Assembly (NCBI GenBank): GCA_032988165.1
Contig: JANTQF010000025.1
Location: 1 to 64,000 of the forward strand
Length of the DNA: 64,000 nucleotides
Origin: Emmonsiellopsis sp. PD_33
Taxonomy: Eukaryota > Ascomycota > Eurotiomycetes > Onygenales > Ajellomycetaceae
Direction: 5' to 3'
Shown here in pieces: positions 1 through 11,923 of the stretch (its first letter is position 1; each line of letters starts with the position of its first letter). The notes under the pieces are model-generated. The model was not told the DNA's origin. It did not search any database and saw only the letters and a program-made list of their open reading frames with translations. Made by a program: the position numbers and the translations under genes.

Positions 1-242
1 CGGGGACAATAAAAAACCAAAAAAGGAGGAAAAAAAGCATTGTTCTCTGGGGGCCACCCAACACCCCCCCCCAAAAACCCCCCCCCCCCCAAAACCCAAA
101 CTTTCCCACCCGCCGAAAAAAAACGAGAACCTTTGGGTCTTTTTCCCCCCCCCCCCCCCCCCCTTTTCCCCCCCCCCCCCTCCCGGGGGGGGCCCCCCCC
201 CCCCCCCCCCCCTTTTTTTTTTTCTTTCCACTAACAAACCAG
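1..242. other. Low-complexity sequence end, probably error-rich
   Basis: The first ~230 bases are long runs of C, G, A and T with little normal sequence between them. From about 225 a plausible intron end appears (cactaac branch-like sequence, then aaccag) leading into good coding sequence at 243. The open proline-rich frame here is only a product of the poly-C runs. I read this as a degraded contig or read end rather than biology. Confidence 0.7.
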
Positions 243-1025
243 GCCTGCCTAATCCAAGGCGTCCTAATCGGCTGGACCGTCTTCATCGGCGTCGTCCTCG
301 CCGCCATCTACCTCGGCCCGCCCCTCTGGTTCACCGAAGTCGAGACCGGCTACCTATACACCGGCGCCTTCGTCGGCTCGATCCTCGGCCTGATCCTATC
401 CGGCCTGCTCGCCGACTGGAGCGCCAACCTAATGATAAAATGGAACGGCGGCAAGTACGAGCCCGAGTTCCGCATCGTGCTGGTCGCGTTCCAGCTCGTG
501 TTCAGCTCCATCGGACTGTACGGCTTTGCGTTTGCGAGCTCCGACGTGGTCAAGTATGGCTATGTCGTCGCGGATGTGTTTTTTATGTTTGTGATTATTG
601 GCATGGTAATGGGGGCCGTTGCGACGGCGTTGTATATTGTTGATGCGCATCGTACGTATATCCATCCCATCTGTCCTTCGCCCACCAACATTTGCTAAGG
701 TACATGTATTTGTTGTTGTCTTGTACAGGCCAAATCGCAGTCGAAGCCTTCACCTGCCTGCTCGTCTTCAAGAACATCTTCAGCTTCATCCTGACGTACT
801 TTGCATACGACTGGGTCGTGGGCGCCGAGCCAAAGACTGTCTTCCTCATCATCGCCAGTATCCAGGTTGGCGTTTGTCTGCTGAGTATTCCCATGTGTAA
901 GTTCTCTTTTGCTTGGGTGCTGTCCTAGACAATATGCTGATAACTTGAAACTAGACGTCTTCGGCAAGCGGAATCGCTCATACTTCCACCGCAATGATAT
1001 CCTCAAGCGGTTGGGGTTGTGGTAG
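243..1025 (+). CDS. MFS transporter, HOL1/SVOP-like, 3' part only
   Basis: Three exons are visible: 243-651, 729-896 and 955-1025 (stop TAG at 1023-1025), giving 215 in-frame residues. Introns are GT-AG of 77 and 58 bases. The product is the C-terminal half of a 12-helix major facilitator. It has several hydrophobic helices, a loop with NGGKYEPEFR (the NGG-x-x-EPE-R loop common in HOL1-like fungal DHA1 transporters), an aromatic/acidic DAHRQIAVEAF stretch and a KNIFSF helix. The 5' part is lost in the poor-quality window start, so substrate cannot be inferred. The gene would act at the plasma membrane. The start at 243 is the inferred splice acceptor, not an initiation codon. Confidence 0.8.
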
Positions 1026-2610
1026 GTGAGGTAGCGGGCCTCCCTAATAATAGGGCCCATTCGAGGATCATGACCCCGTTCCCATGGATAGAAACGGGCT
1101 ATATTATTCCCGTCCCATCAACTACGCAGGTAACGGCAACTAAGCACGGCAGTCGCGAGAAATGGGGGTATATATCCCAACCCATTAACCTCTTCTACAA
1201 CCCCTACCTACCCCTTACCCCATCACCCTTCCCCCTCCCTCCCGCCCCGCCCCGCGTCGCTTTCCTTATGTTCTGAATGCTCCAATCTCGCCACGTTATA
1301 TATATAATATGATATACCCATGTATGCACTATTATCCTATCCTATTCCATTCCGTTCTGTTCCGTTATATCCCTCTTCCGCCACCCCCCCACCCCCACCA
1401 CCTCAAATACCCTTCAAATTCAAAACAAGCCCATGCTCCATTTTATTCCCTATCCGCGCCCCCTACTTTCCGAAATGTAATCCTGCATGTAATGTATTGT
1501 AATACTAAATAAACACCCCTTTGAAAATTGATTTTTTTCTATCCTATATTGCAGTTGGTGTGTAACACACACACACACACACACATATTTTACCCTTGTG
1601 TATAAATTTTTTCGTGGTTTTTTTATTATATTAACTTTTAGTTCGTCTTTGTGGAAGAATGTAGGTTCTGGTATTTATTTGGTAAATAGATCGAATGCCT
1701 GTGGATGTTCCTCCGAGGAGGAGGAGGAGGAGGAGGTAGGGGAGGGAAGGAGGAGGGCACTTAGGGAGAGAGGTAGGTATGTAGGTAAGTAAACATATAG
1801 ATAGGTAGTCATTCAACTTTTTAACTGAAAGGGAGGGAAAAGAGAAACAGGAGGTGCAGCTGTTAATTTATAGAAAATGGTAGGTTTTTCGTTTTTATCT
1901 GTGTTTTAATACACTAACCCTATCTTTTAAAGAAAGGGGGGGGGGGGGATAAATCATTTTAAGATAGGAGGTAAATAGCTGTTTAGAATATCTGTAAATA
2001 TATATATATTAAATGAGACTTCTTTTTAAGATGTGGAAGATTCCACAAGGTAGTGAGTAGTAGTAGTTATATAGTTATATCCTGACAGGGGATTAAATTG
2101 GCTAGAGTAACAATAGGAAAAGAATGAATGAATACCCCTCCCTCTCTCTCTTCTTTGGATTTATATAGAAAAAACATCCATGGAGGTTCTCTTACCTAAA
2201 TTTAAAACAGATAATTAACTTTGATAATAATCAATAGATAATGAAAGATAATGGTAAAGTAAAGTAAAGAAAGATAGAAAGATAGTCTGATAGATAATTA
2301 GTGACAGGTAAATATCTCTCATTCCACAAAGGAATAGATAAATAAATACACCCAATGAAGGGCCAGGGGTGGCCTCATAACTAAGCCCTTTTTCCAAATT
2401 CCACGGCCCCTTTTTTTCTCCTAGCCATGGCGCTGCCAATTAACCCTGATCATGAAAGCGAAAAAGAAAGATAAACGCGAGAAATAAAAATGGAAAAAGG
2501 TAAAAAGATATTCAAAAGTAACATGAAATAAGGTGGGGGGGGGGGGGGAGAGAGGACATGACATGGAGAAAACTAGTATATCCCAAATCCCATACATAGA
2601 TATCATCCCC
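1026..2610. other. Intergenic, AT-rich and low complexity
   Basis: Between two convergent 3' ends. It holds pyrimidine-rich stretches, an AC dinucleotide repeat, GAG/GGA repeats near 1717-1735, poly-G tracts near 1938 and 2534, and many tata/gata runs. No open frame here looks like a gene. Confidence 0.6.
1565..1584. repeat. (AC)10 microsatellite
   Basis: Ten uninterrupted AC dinucleotides in the intergenic region downstream of the MFS fragment. Confidence 0.95.
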
Positions 2611-5600
2611 TTATAATCGTCTTTTATGACGAAGAATAAGGGCTTGTTCGCTCACAAGTAGATCCGCCACCGTGATATGAGTATTTCCTATAGCCAACTC
2701 ACGGGCAATTTCTCCATTGCGATCTCGGGCAAGAACTTCCGCCCCATGCTGCAACAACAGCCGCACTACCATGATATGTCCAGATTTGGCAGCTATAATG
2801 AGCGGGGTTTCACCCTCATGGTTCCCATCCTCAATATTGGCGCCCATTTCAAGGAGTACTCTCACTACTGCATCATAACCATTTCGTGTAGCCAGACGAA
2901 GTGGTGTCTGAGTATAGGCGTCTTTACTATTGATGTCTGCACCATTTTCAAGGAGCACTCTCACTGCTGCATCTTGACCAACGTCCGCAGCCACATGCAG
3001 TGGTGTCCGGGCTTCGAAGGTTTTACTATTGACGTCTGCGCCATTTTCAAACAGGATCCTCATGACTGGTACATCTCCTGCTCTTGCAGCTCTGTTCAGT
3101 ACTAGTACTGGTATCGGTGTGAATCTGTTAATCGTAGCACTTTGGCCGTTTTCAAGTAAAAGTCGCACTACCGCGCCGTGCCCTTCTTTTGCAGCAAGCC
3201 ATAATGCCTCTTCGCAGTTTTGGTACGTATCCTCGGGGATTTCGGAGCTCTTGGAAAGCAGTAGTTTGACTACGCCTTTATGGCCTCCCTTAGCGGCAAC
3301 ACACATTGCTGTCTTCCTCCCGCCGCTAAGCCTAGCACCCTTAGCCAGCAACGCCGCCACCACGGCGTCATGCCCATTTTCTGCGGCCCATATGAGAGGT
3401 GTATGGATCTCGTCGCCGTCGCCACACTCAATATCCGCATTTTTCGCCAGTAGCAGGTTCACTATCGATGTATTCCCGTCTTCAGCGGCATACGATAGTG
3501 CCGCGCGTCCGTTGTCGTCCTTGAAGTTAATATCGCTAATGTGTGCCAACAGCAGTTCTGTTGCTCCGAAGCATCTCGCTCTAACTGCGCAAATGAGAAA
3601 TCGATCTGCACTAGGGCTGGAGGTGTTTGGATCAGCACCGTTTTTGAGAAGTAGCTCCATTATGTCTCCACGGTAGTTTTCTGCGGCTAGTGATAGCGGT
3701 GTTCGGCAATGTATATCCCTGGAGTCCAAATTAGCTCCTTGCTGAACTAGAAGGTTGACTGTGTCGTAATGGCCGTTTATCACTGCCTGTGAGAGAGGCG
3801 TTTGACGTGTGTCTGAGCCCGGTATATCTAGCCTTGCTTGCCTCCCTATTAGAATGTTCACAACATACGCATGTCCATTGCTAGCAGCCAGCCAGAGCGG
3901 GGTGCAGCCATCTCTCGAGAGGATATCTAATTTGGTGCCCTTCGCTCTCGAAAGCAACTGGACAATCTCAACATGTCCTCTGCTTGCTGCGTGATGCAAA
4001 GCGGTATATCCTTCTGTGTCCCGCACATTGACCTGACAGACACCCAACAAAATCTCAACTATTCCAAAATATCCAAGCTTCGATACCACATGCAGCGCCG
4101 GAAGACGCTCGTCAACTAGAGGGAGATCGCAAATTTCGGATACGTATCTTTCGGTGTTTAGTGCAATCGACAACATGGGTTTATGTTGCTCCTTAACTGC
4201 CCAGCCAAAAAGGGCATGAAGATGCGATTGCGGCGAACGCCCACCTGATATCCAAGGATGGAAATTCCAGGTTTCATTGAAGCATGTTGCAAGCTGTTCA
4301 AACTTCATCCAGACTGGCGATTTAGGGCTGATGCGCTTTGTTTGAAGGCCCCAATTTGCAACGGCATAATCAAGAAATTTATAGCGTGTCCGATCTGGTT
4401 TGGAGGGCATTTGTATTCGACGAAACGAGAGCGAAGTAGCCGGCTTCTGGGTCACTAACGTCCGGAAGAAATTCGTGCCAAGCGAGGATGCAAGAACTTC
4501 GCCTAGCATCAGAGCGGGTTTTGGAATTTCAACAACCGCTGTTTCCTTGTTCCCTTTGTCCAATTGAAGGCTGAACTGCGGGAAAGAAAGGTAATTAATA
4601 CAGAGCTCTCCACATTCAAGTTCCCCCTCTACTATACTGGTAGGATAACCTGGGAAGCCTCTTCCTCGATCCTTCTCAAGATATTGTTTCACAGAAGAAT
4701 GCGCGAACCGGAGACACCTATCTGTCGGATCTAGCGCCACGAGATTTGCGCAGCACCCTGCAACAAGTTCTTCCTGTGGGATTTTGTCGGGGTCCCATTG
4801 GTTATCCTGAAGATCAAACGCAACCCCTTCCCTCATCTCCTCGATGTGAAGTGGCCGGGTCGAAAAGCTAACCCACTTCAATATCTTTAGAGCGGTATCG
4901 TCATGGACATTTATTCTTTTGACACAACGGCGATACGTTTCCTCCAAGTTTTTCGGCAGTTGGTTTAATGCTGAGCGAACTTCGGCATCCGTAAAGCACG
5001 TGTCCCATAGAATCTCTAGCTGCAGATAGACCCATAGGAACCTATTTCCGGTTAGTAAAATGCAAATAGTACGGACGTAAAATATTATAGCAAGGGTCAA
5101 CGCTATACATTCCAGATGATCCTAACAGTAGCGCCTGCTTCACTTCCTCCAACAGAATGGGGTCGCTGGTCAATTTTCTGAATATCGCCGTTTTATCCCT
5201 AACGGTAGTTTCAATGTAATTTTGAATATCCGCCATGACGTTTGGTAGTGTCGGGATCTCAGAAATCCCCGGCATTAGCGTTGTCATGTTTATGTATCCC
5301 GGAATTTGCTCTCTACTTAATAGGAGAATTCGTGAGCCATTGAGTGGACGGGAACCGTGAAATAATGTCCGAAGGGTGGTCAAAAGCTCGGTTCCATGTG
5401 CATGGTCTACAGCATCAATTCCATCAAGGATATATATTGTGTCTGGTACGTGGTAAAAGAGGGAAACGAAAATATGTTTCACATCTTCAAAATCTGGGAC
5501 AGTCGGCTTGCGGCCAAAAAACCGCCGAATTTGGTTTAAAATATGGACCGGACAAGGTTTCGATGCCAGGCGCAAGAATCCACAGAGCTGCTTGATAAAG

Positions 5601-7207
5601 CTAGAGAGAACGCATGATCCCCGGAGTGTTTGATAGTGGTCATTCTCGAAATAGAAGAAAACGACTGGGGCCCGAAGGTTAGGAGATCGATATTTTGCCA
5701 TCTCAACCACAGAAGTCCTGTTCTTTGTAAGTCCATCATTCTCAAGCCCAGGGTTAGGGAAGAACTCACGCTATGATCGTTTTGCCCGATCCAACTGAAT
5801 AACAGTTGTATCTCAGTTAGCATTTAACACAAATTAGGTAGATATCAATTCTCACTTTTACCAGAACACCATAAGCTAGGAGAGGTCTTCTCGATGAACC
5901 AGGCTTTGAATTTCGGATGGTCTAGAAACCATTGTGTTGAACCGATGAGTCTTTTGTCGGAGAGACGTCGGTGGACCTTATCGTGGTCATAACTCGAGAT
6001 CCTGTCGACCAACCACTCGTCAACTTGATCATCTAATGGCTATCATTAGCACGTCCGTGGACAAACGTCGAATCAATAGTTGGGCTTACGGCTTTGCCAA
6101 ACCGTCAGTCCTGTGGAAGATTTCTCACTCCGAGCAGAGTTGGTGTGGTATGATACTAGGATCTCCTTGTTAGAGACAATCAAGTGAAAGGCTCGGGGGT
6201 TTTGCTTTAAATGTTAACTTACATTCCGTGACCGAGTTTGCTGGCGGCACATCCACAACTTGGTTTGGGTGGATAACGGAGAGAAGGTCTTTGGCATATA
6301 CTGCGGCAGTCGATGCGGCGTAATTTTGCCACTGCTTGTTTTTATGCGAATCTGCATAATCACATATCCCTCGGATCACTAGGCATGGAATGTTATCCAT
6401 CAAGCCGGCCGCCTCCATTTCAAAACACAAAATATCAAGCTCCTTGGCCCGCCTATCCCGTGTTTTCCCATCCTTTATTACCTGATTCCCAGAGGCAATA
6501 AGACCATAATGAATGACGGGGTCATGTTTGTCCCGCGGCTTTCTTGCAACTGCCCGGCTAGGATCGCACTTGTGGCAGGTGGTTTCTGGGCTAGCATGGT
6601 CGTAATCATGCTCGAACAATATGTCTTGTTCTTGACCTAGGTAGGTTAACCTATCCTCAATTTGAGGGTTGTTGGATGCGATCTCAGAAAGAATAGCGGG
6701 AATCCGGCTCGGATTTGACATATGTGCAGCCATCAGCCTCGTCATCGCAGATAGGAGCACTTGAGGGGGCTTATTCAAAACCCCAGAGCGTTCGAAGAGG
6801 CCATCGCGTGCAGTTTTGCCATAATCGTACTGTATGACACCTCCAAAGTCTCTTGTCGGCTTGCTGACAACGACGTCACCTAGTCGTATATCGTTGTCCT
6901 TGCTTGGGACTCCCCCGCCAATCCCAACCATCAAGCCAAACCGTATGGCTCCAAAGGTAGCCTGCATTTGAGCGACTGATGCGGTGGCCGAAGTTGTACC
7001 GTAGACCCCTAATGGGAGTGATAAGATAACCACATTGTGAGTCGAAATGGATCCTAAGATGTAGCTATTGCCATCATTTGGCCTCGTTGGTAGACTTGGA
7101 TGTCTGTCATCCAACATAGCCTCGGCGGCTGCTGTCTCGAGAGGAAGCGCGCATATCCACGCGACGGAATAGTCCTGGTGGCGGAACTTTTTCTTCGTGG
7201 TAGCCAT
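2611..7207 (-). CDS. NOD-like receptor: PNP_UDP-NACHT-ankyrin protein
   Basis: Six exons on the minus strand: 7207-6223, 6155-6090, 6032-5856, 5794-5770, 5717-5109, 5041-2611. The lengths sum to 4293 bases, or 1430 residues, with no internal stop. Introns are 52-67 bases and carry CTAAC/CTAAT branch sites. Residues ~10-320 are a nucleoside-phosphorylase/UDP-phosphorylase-like domain (starts YSVAWICALPLE, glycine-rich GIGGGVP, later FEMEAAGL and RGICDYAD). The NACHT NTPase follows: Walker A GKIGSGKT at 408-415 and Walker B YILDGIDAVD at 513-522. A winged-helix-like stretch leads to about 15 ankyrin units from ~934 to the end. This is a classic fungal NLR architecture. Such proteins are thought to sense non-self and trigger incompatibility or cell death; ligand and role here are inference. 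The start MATTKKKFRHQDYSVAW is typical. The gene is intact. Confidence 0.93.
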
Positions 7208-8585
7208 TCATGTCAATATCAACAACCATCACTCGGTATAACCGTGCCAACATTGGCCTTGTCAAGGTGGATGATGAAAGAGACCGAAATCTCAGCCTCG
7301 TCTGCGGTCATATCCCCAGGCGGGAGGGGCATTAGCCAATCAAAGCGGACAGCATTCAGCGCCAATTGGAACGAGCGAGACGCTCCAAAAATGACGAGAA
7401 ACCAAATCCCTGGTCGGGGTTTCGAAAGAGTCAACCCTCTCGAGAGGATGGTCTGATGGTCTGAAGTGGGAAAGATGCCAAAACAGAACCTTAATAAAAT
7501 AAACTCCTTAGGGCTGGCCGCTGTGGGTCACCTAACTAGTTAACCATCTTTTTCACACACGAGAGAAACACACCCTGCACTTCATTCTTTAACGGCTGAT
7601 TGTTACGACAATGTGGCTGGGAAGAGAACGTATTTTATCTGCGGAAATGGTTTCCTCCCCTACCGTGACGCCTTCCGCTCCGCTGTCCGCGATTGTGTTG
7701 GATAGGGGTAGGCATGACCAGCAAAAGCAGCCCAGCCAGTAGCCAGGAAATAGGGGTGCTACAGCAGCATAACTTGAAGGGTTAACCTTCTGTGCAAACA
7801 ATGATCCAGCCCAGGTGATAGCCCGACGCTCTGCAGCCCTCTGGATTTAGGCCTGGTATGGGGTCCGATGAAAGAGTTCAGGCTTGCAACAAACTTCATT
7901 TTGGGTCTGCCTCCTCTCACCATTGCGGGCCCTCTTGTCTTTTACTTAAGTCTGGAGGCTCTGTCCCTTTCCTACTCATGACATGCCCTTCTGAAAATTA
8001 AGCTATCGGTGAATCAAGCCTTGCATTATGCAGCCAGATTGGCCGTGCAGCCCAGACTACCATCTGCACCCTTGATAGGCTTCTGGTCGGGACTCGGGGT
8101 TGTTGATGTTACTAACATTCCCGAATACAATTCTAACATACCCAAGAGGCATAAACGCGGGGAAGACAGCTCTTACTGTGGGCCTGGCCTCGGGAAGCAC
8201 CGTTTTTGCGGGGAGATACTCCTAGCCGAGGGCCCGCTTATGGGGAAACGGGACTATCAAAGCCGTTGTTTTTGAGCCTGTTTGGCTAGCATATCAGCGC
8301 CAGCCAAGCCAAGGGACCGAAAAGGCCTATGGAATAAGAACATCAAATGGTTACTGCGATTTATTAGGCTCCCCGGGCCAATTCCGGGCAATGGAAGGAT
8401 TTACCCCTCAGACATTTGGGCCTATGGGAAGAGGGCAGGTTGTCAGAGAGGAATGCTTCCCATTTCATTACTTCTTTGACTGCCCGATCCCTCTACGCCC
8501 TCCGGATCCTTGCAGTTCAACTACACAAGATATCGAACAAGAGGGTAGCTTCAAACAAGTCGGGGTTTTGGTATCGCCCGCTACG
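7208..8585. promoter_or_regulatory. Divergent intergenic region, NLR / MFS transporter
   Basis: 1.4 kb between the start codons of two divergently transcribed genes, so both promoters must lie here. Short open frames on both strands resemble nothing I recognise and have no clear splice context. I see no specific operator. Confidence 0.5.
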
Positions 8586-10374
8586 ATGGAGAAAGCACAA
8601 GAGGTGGAACACGACGAGAAATCACCTACCAAACAAGTAAAGGGCGCCATTGACACCGTCCGCAATGACCAAGGCCTCAAGGTCATCGAAGCATATACCG
8701 GGGATTTAGAATGGGACGCTGCGGAGGAAAAGCACCTCGTCAAAAGAATCGATCGGAGGTTGATGTCTATTATATGCATCACATACGCTCTGCAGTTTTT
8801 TGATAAGACAATCCTGGCCCAGGCAGTAAGTTCTTTTTTTTTCTTTGGCTGTCTCTCCTTCAGCACAGACTACCCCTTAGAAGCATTCTCTAATCATTGG
8901 AATAGGCCCTCTTTGGCATCATCACCGACCTCGAGTTAGGGGTTGGAAACCGCTACTCATTTTCGGCTTCCATCTTCTATCTGGGCTTTATTGCCGGTGC
9001 TTATCCTGCTATCTACATGGCCCAACGCTGGCCCCTTGAACGTGTCGCCTCGGGTCTTGTGTTTGTTTGGGGGGTCTGCTTACTTTCGTGTATAGCATGC
9101 ACCGATTGGAAAGGACTCTATGTTCAGAGATTTTTCCTTGGCTTTCTGGAGTCTGGAATCTCACCAATGTGCATGCTTTTGGTCTCTTCCTTCTATTCGA
9201 AACGGGAACAGGCTCTGCGTATGGGCGCCTTTTATTGCTGCACAGGGTATGCAAGTGCAGTCAGTCCTCTGATCAACTATGGCTTAGGACATATCAAGGG
9301 AAAGTTGAGTGCTTGGAAATACATGTATATTGTTGCTGCCGTGATAACCATGTTATGGGCAGTTATCATCTATTTTTACATGCCTCCCGACCCAATCCGC
9401 GCGAAGGGCTTCAACGACCGAGAGCGCTATATTGCCGTTGCACGATTGCGAGCCAACAATAGTGGCGTCCGGAATACGCACTTCAAGATCGAGCAAATCT
9501 GGGAGGCCCTCTTGGATTTAAAGTTCTGGCTAGTCTTTGCATCTTCTTTTCTGATGATGATTGCCAATGGTCCGGTTTCTGCATTCATCCCCCTCATCAT
9601 CAATTCTTTTGGTTTTAGCTCGTTGAATTCTCTACTGCTCCTGATGCCGGCTGGAATAATAATAGGCAGCATAGAGCTAGGCGTCTGCATTTTAGCATAC
9701 AAGTATGTTAATATCCGTACGTGGATAGTTGTTGCTTGCGAATTGGGAACTGTCATGTCTAGTCTTCTTCTCTGGCAGCTTCCACGAGAGCAGAAAGGCG
9801 GGTTATTGTTTGGGACGTACTTCCTCGCATCCTTCGGCGGCGGCTATGCTATTTTAATGGGGCTGCAAGTCGCGAATACTTCGGGGTACAGTAAACGATC
9901 TTTCACCTCATCGGGTATTTTTATGGGGTACTGTCTGGGTGAGTTGTATTTCCCCCCCCCAGCCTTGCTAGCATTATTATCCCCCACCATTCGAGTTCTT
10001 CCTTTGGCACTGCCTCAAAACCCAGCTTACACAGTATACTGACCTCAATATCTACACCAACACAGGAAACTTCGTCGGCCCCATAGTCTTCAAACCAAAA
10101 GATGCTCCCGTCTATGCACCAGGGTTCATCATCGTGCTCGTGACATCCATCGCCACGTTGATCCTGATCGTTATATACAGATATGTAGCAATCTATGAGA
10201 ATCGCCAGAGAGACAAGTCGGGAATCATGGAAGGGTTCGACAATGCGTTCGATGACGATTTGACTGATAAAAGGGTTTGTTTCTTACACCTCCATTTTTT
10301 GCGGGGGTTTTTTTTTTATTGTCTGCTAACTAAACGGTCTGTGGTAGAATCCGCAGTTTCGATACACGTTGTAG
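8586..10374 (+). CDS. MFS transporter, allantoate permease (DAL5/ACS) type
   Basis: Four exons (8586-8825, 8906-9938, 10066-10274, 10348-10374) give 502 residues. The acidic N-terminal tail and the DRRLM...ALQFFDKTILAQA first helix are followed by 12 predicted helices, an RFFLGFLESGISPM segment in the N-half, a large central loop starting FKIEQIWEALLDLKFW, and a C-terminus DLTDKRNPQFRYTL. All are hallmarks of the anion:cation symporter branch related to yeast Dal5. Members import ureido compounds, vitamins or organic anions at the plasma membrane; the substrate here is unknown. The last 27-base exon is supported by that conserved tail. An upstream in-frame ATG at 8391 exists, but the family usually starts near the chosen ATG. 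Confidence 0.9.
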
Positions 10375-10931
10375 GGTAGAGATGGACGTTGGATATGTGG
10401 GATGAGTGAGATTTTGGAATGGGGATTTTCTAGTCCATAGAGTATTTCAAGAGAAGAGGAAAGGAAATTAGCTAGCTATTTTTTTTTTCCTTGCTCTTCC
10501 TGGTATTTAAGTTAAGAAATAGAACAGATAGCGAGCTCAGCTGTATTTCGGGTAGACAGGGGGTGGCAAAACTTTAATTCAACCTCACCCGACCAGGGCA
10601 AACTTAGATCGCGGCCACAACCCCTGAAATAACTTTCCACATTGAATTAAAATTCGACTTAAAAGTAAAGGAATCGAAAACTCTGATGAGTAAAAACACA
10701 ATCTCCCACCTCTGTAGCTTATTGCATCAAATAGAAATCTCATAGATCTGAGAATGACATTGTAACTAGATGGCATTATAAATGAAGCAACCAGCCATGG
10801 AAAGCGTGAGAGAGAACAGCCTTACTAAAATTTTCAGATCTTTTTTTTTTTTTCATTGGAGGGGGGGAACATGCCATATAGCGACTGCCAATGATCAAGC
10901 TGTGTGTCATCTCTCGTGCCTTTGGTACTAA
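10375..10931. other. Intergenic, convergent 3' ends
   Basis: AT-rich spacer with several poly-T tracts. It should contain the 3' ends of the transporter (plus) and the small cysteine-containing gene (minus). No gene or structured element is seen. Confidence 0.5.
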
Positions 10932-11414
10932 TCAGCGACGATTTGCCATGCAGTCAACTGTATAAGCTCCTCCTGTTTTCCAATCAGGGGTTTTGTTCTC
11001 CGGATCCTTTTTGGTGTCGCCTATTATGAGTATAGGTATTAGCATTAGTGCGGTGGCCGTCGGACAAAATAAGCGCTGGTGAGAAGTGAGGAGCTCAAAA
11101 TGCGGTGGGTGGCTGGGGTGGGAAGGGTGGTTCTCACAGTTATGGATTACCCGGCGGAAACTTCTCAGGCATCTATCATAGTACCCGTCGTCATTGAAAA
11201 AGTTATACGGCAAATCCTCGTTGCATTGAGGTTTCTCTGCTTCTGTCGAAGAGGTGTTATACCCAACGTGGAGATGAACACTCTTTTCCCCGCCAAAATT
11301 TACTACATTATATACCCACAAGGGTTTCGAGGAGCCCCATGATATCCGTACCTTGCTGTGGTAGGCCTTTTTACAGAATTTGTCAATTGCGTCCAGTGCG
11401 TTTTTAAGACTCAT
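10932..11414 (-). CDS. Orphan module resembling fungal chitinase C-terminal domain
   Basis: Two exons on the minus strand, 11414-11138 and 11020-10932, give 121 residues (intron donor gtgaga, acceptor aatag). Splicing creates CLRSFRRVIHNCDT and then KTGGAYTVDC. This matches the Cys-rich pattern (C-x-n-NxCDT...GG...C) that I associate with C-terminal segments of fungal LysM/chitin-binding subgroup chitinases and some secreted proteins. The N-part AIDKFCKKAY fits the same module. The frame stays open upstream to ~11464, where an acceptor-like tccag lies, so earlier exons may exist. No signal peptide or GH18 catalytic domain is visible upstream. It may be a truncated chitinase relic or a small protein with an unrecognised first exon. 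Function is unassigned. Confidence 0.5.
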   Translation of the reverse strand: MSLKNALDAIDKFCKKAYHSKVRISWGSSKPLWVYNVVNFGGEKSVHLHVGYNTSSTEAEKPQCNEDLPYNFFNDDGYYDRCLRSFRRVIHNCENHPSHPSHPPHFELLTSHQRLFCPTATALMLIPILIIGDTKKDPENKTPDWKTGGAYTVDCMANRR

Positions 11415-11923
11415 TGGGCTAACATGGTCATCCGGCTCTGTTTGGGAGTCCCCCCAGTCTAATTCTGGAATTTATATCTGCTTTAATAGACTGGACTGCA
11501 TGCTGGCCGGACGGCCCCTTCATCTATCATTATTGAGTATATATGGATAATTTCGCCCAGGCAGAGGTCGCCAGGAGGAAGGCGCCTACTATACGGTTTA
11601 GACATTATTGTTTTCCCTTCAAGCGTATGGGCCATTTCCCATGGCCTTGGCTAGGAGTTTGATGATTGAGGTCCAAATATATATATAGCTATATAGTAGT
11701 TTGGCAGATAGAATGAGGAAAGGGCGGTGCCAGTTAAGTGGTTTATGAAGCAGACTGCCCATGAGAGAAAGGGAAGGAAGTTGGTTTGATGATAGATTGA
11801 ATGACGAAGTTGCGTAGTACAAACAGTTTGACTAAATATTGAACTTCCTCCTATTAGATATCAAATATGAGAAAATGGAGGAAGGAGAGCCAAAGAATAA
11901 TCATCGATGGCATCCTAGGCTAG
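11415..11923. other. Intergenic, possible missing 5' exon of upstream module
   Basis: About 500 bases between the cysteine module and the stop codon of the F-box gene, both on the minus strand. It includes tatatata runs. The coding frame of the module continues to ~11464. I could not identify a convincing first exon with a signal peptide. Confidence 0.4.

Noticed and set aside
40..234. Proline-rich open frame at the window start
   Set aside because: Produced entirely by poly-C runs in poor sequence; no coding signal.
3029..3676. 215-codon plus-strand open frame within the NLR
   Set aside because: Antisense shadow of the ankyrin region; the minus strand has clear repeat structure in this stretch.
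5042..5710. Treating the NACHT part and the ankyrin part as separate genes
   Set aside because: Splice at 5109/5041 restores GSSGMFLWVYLQLE, the conserved NACHT-following motif, and keeps the frame.
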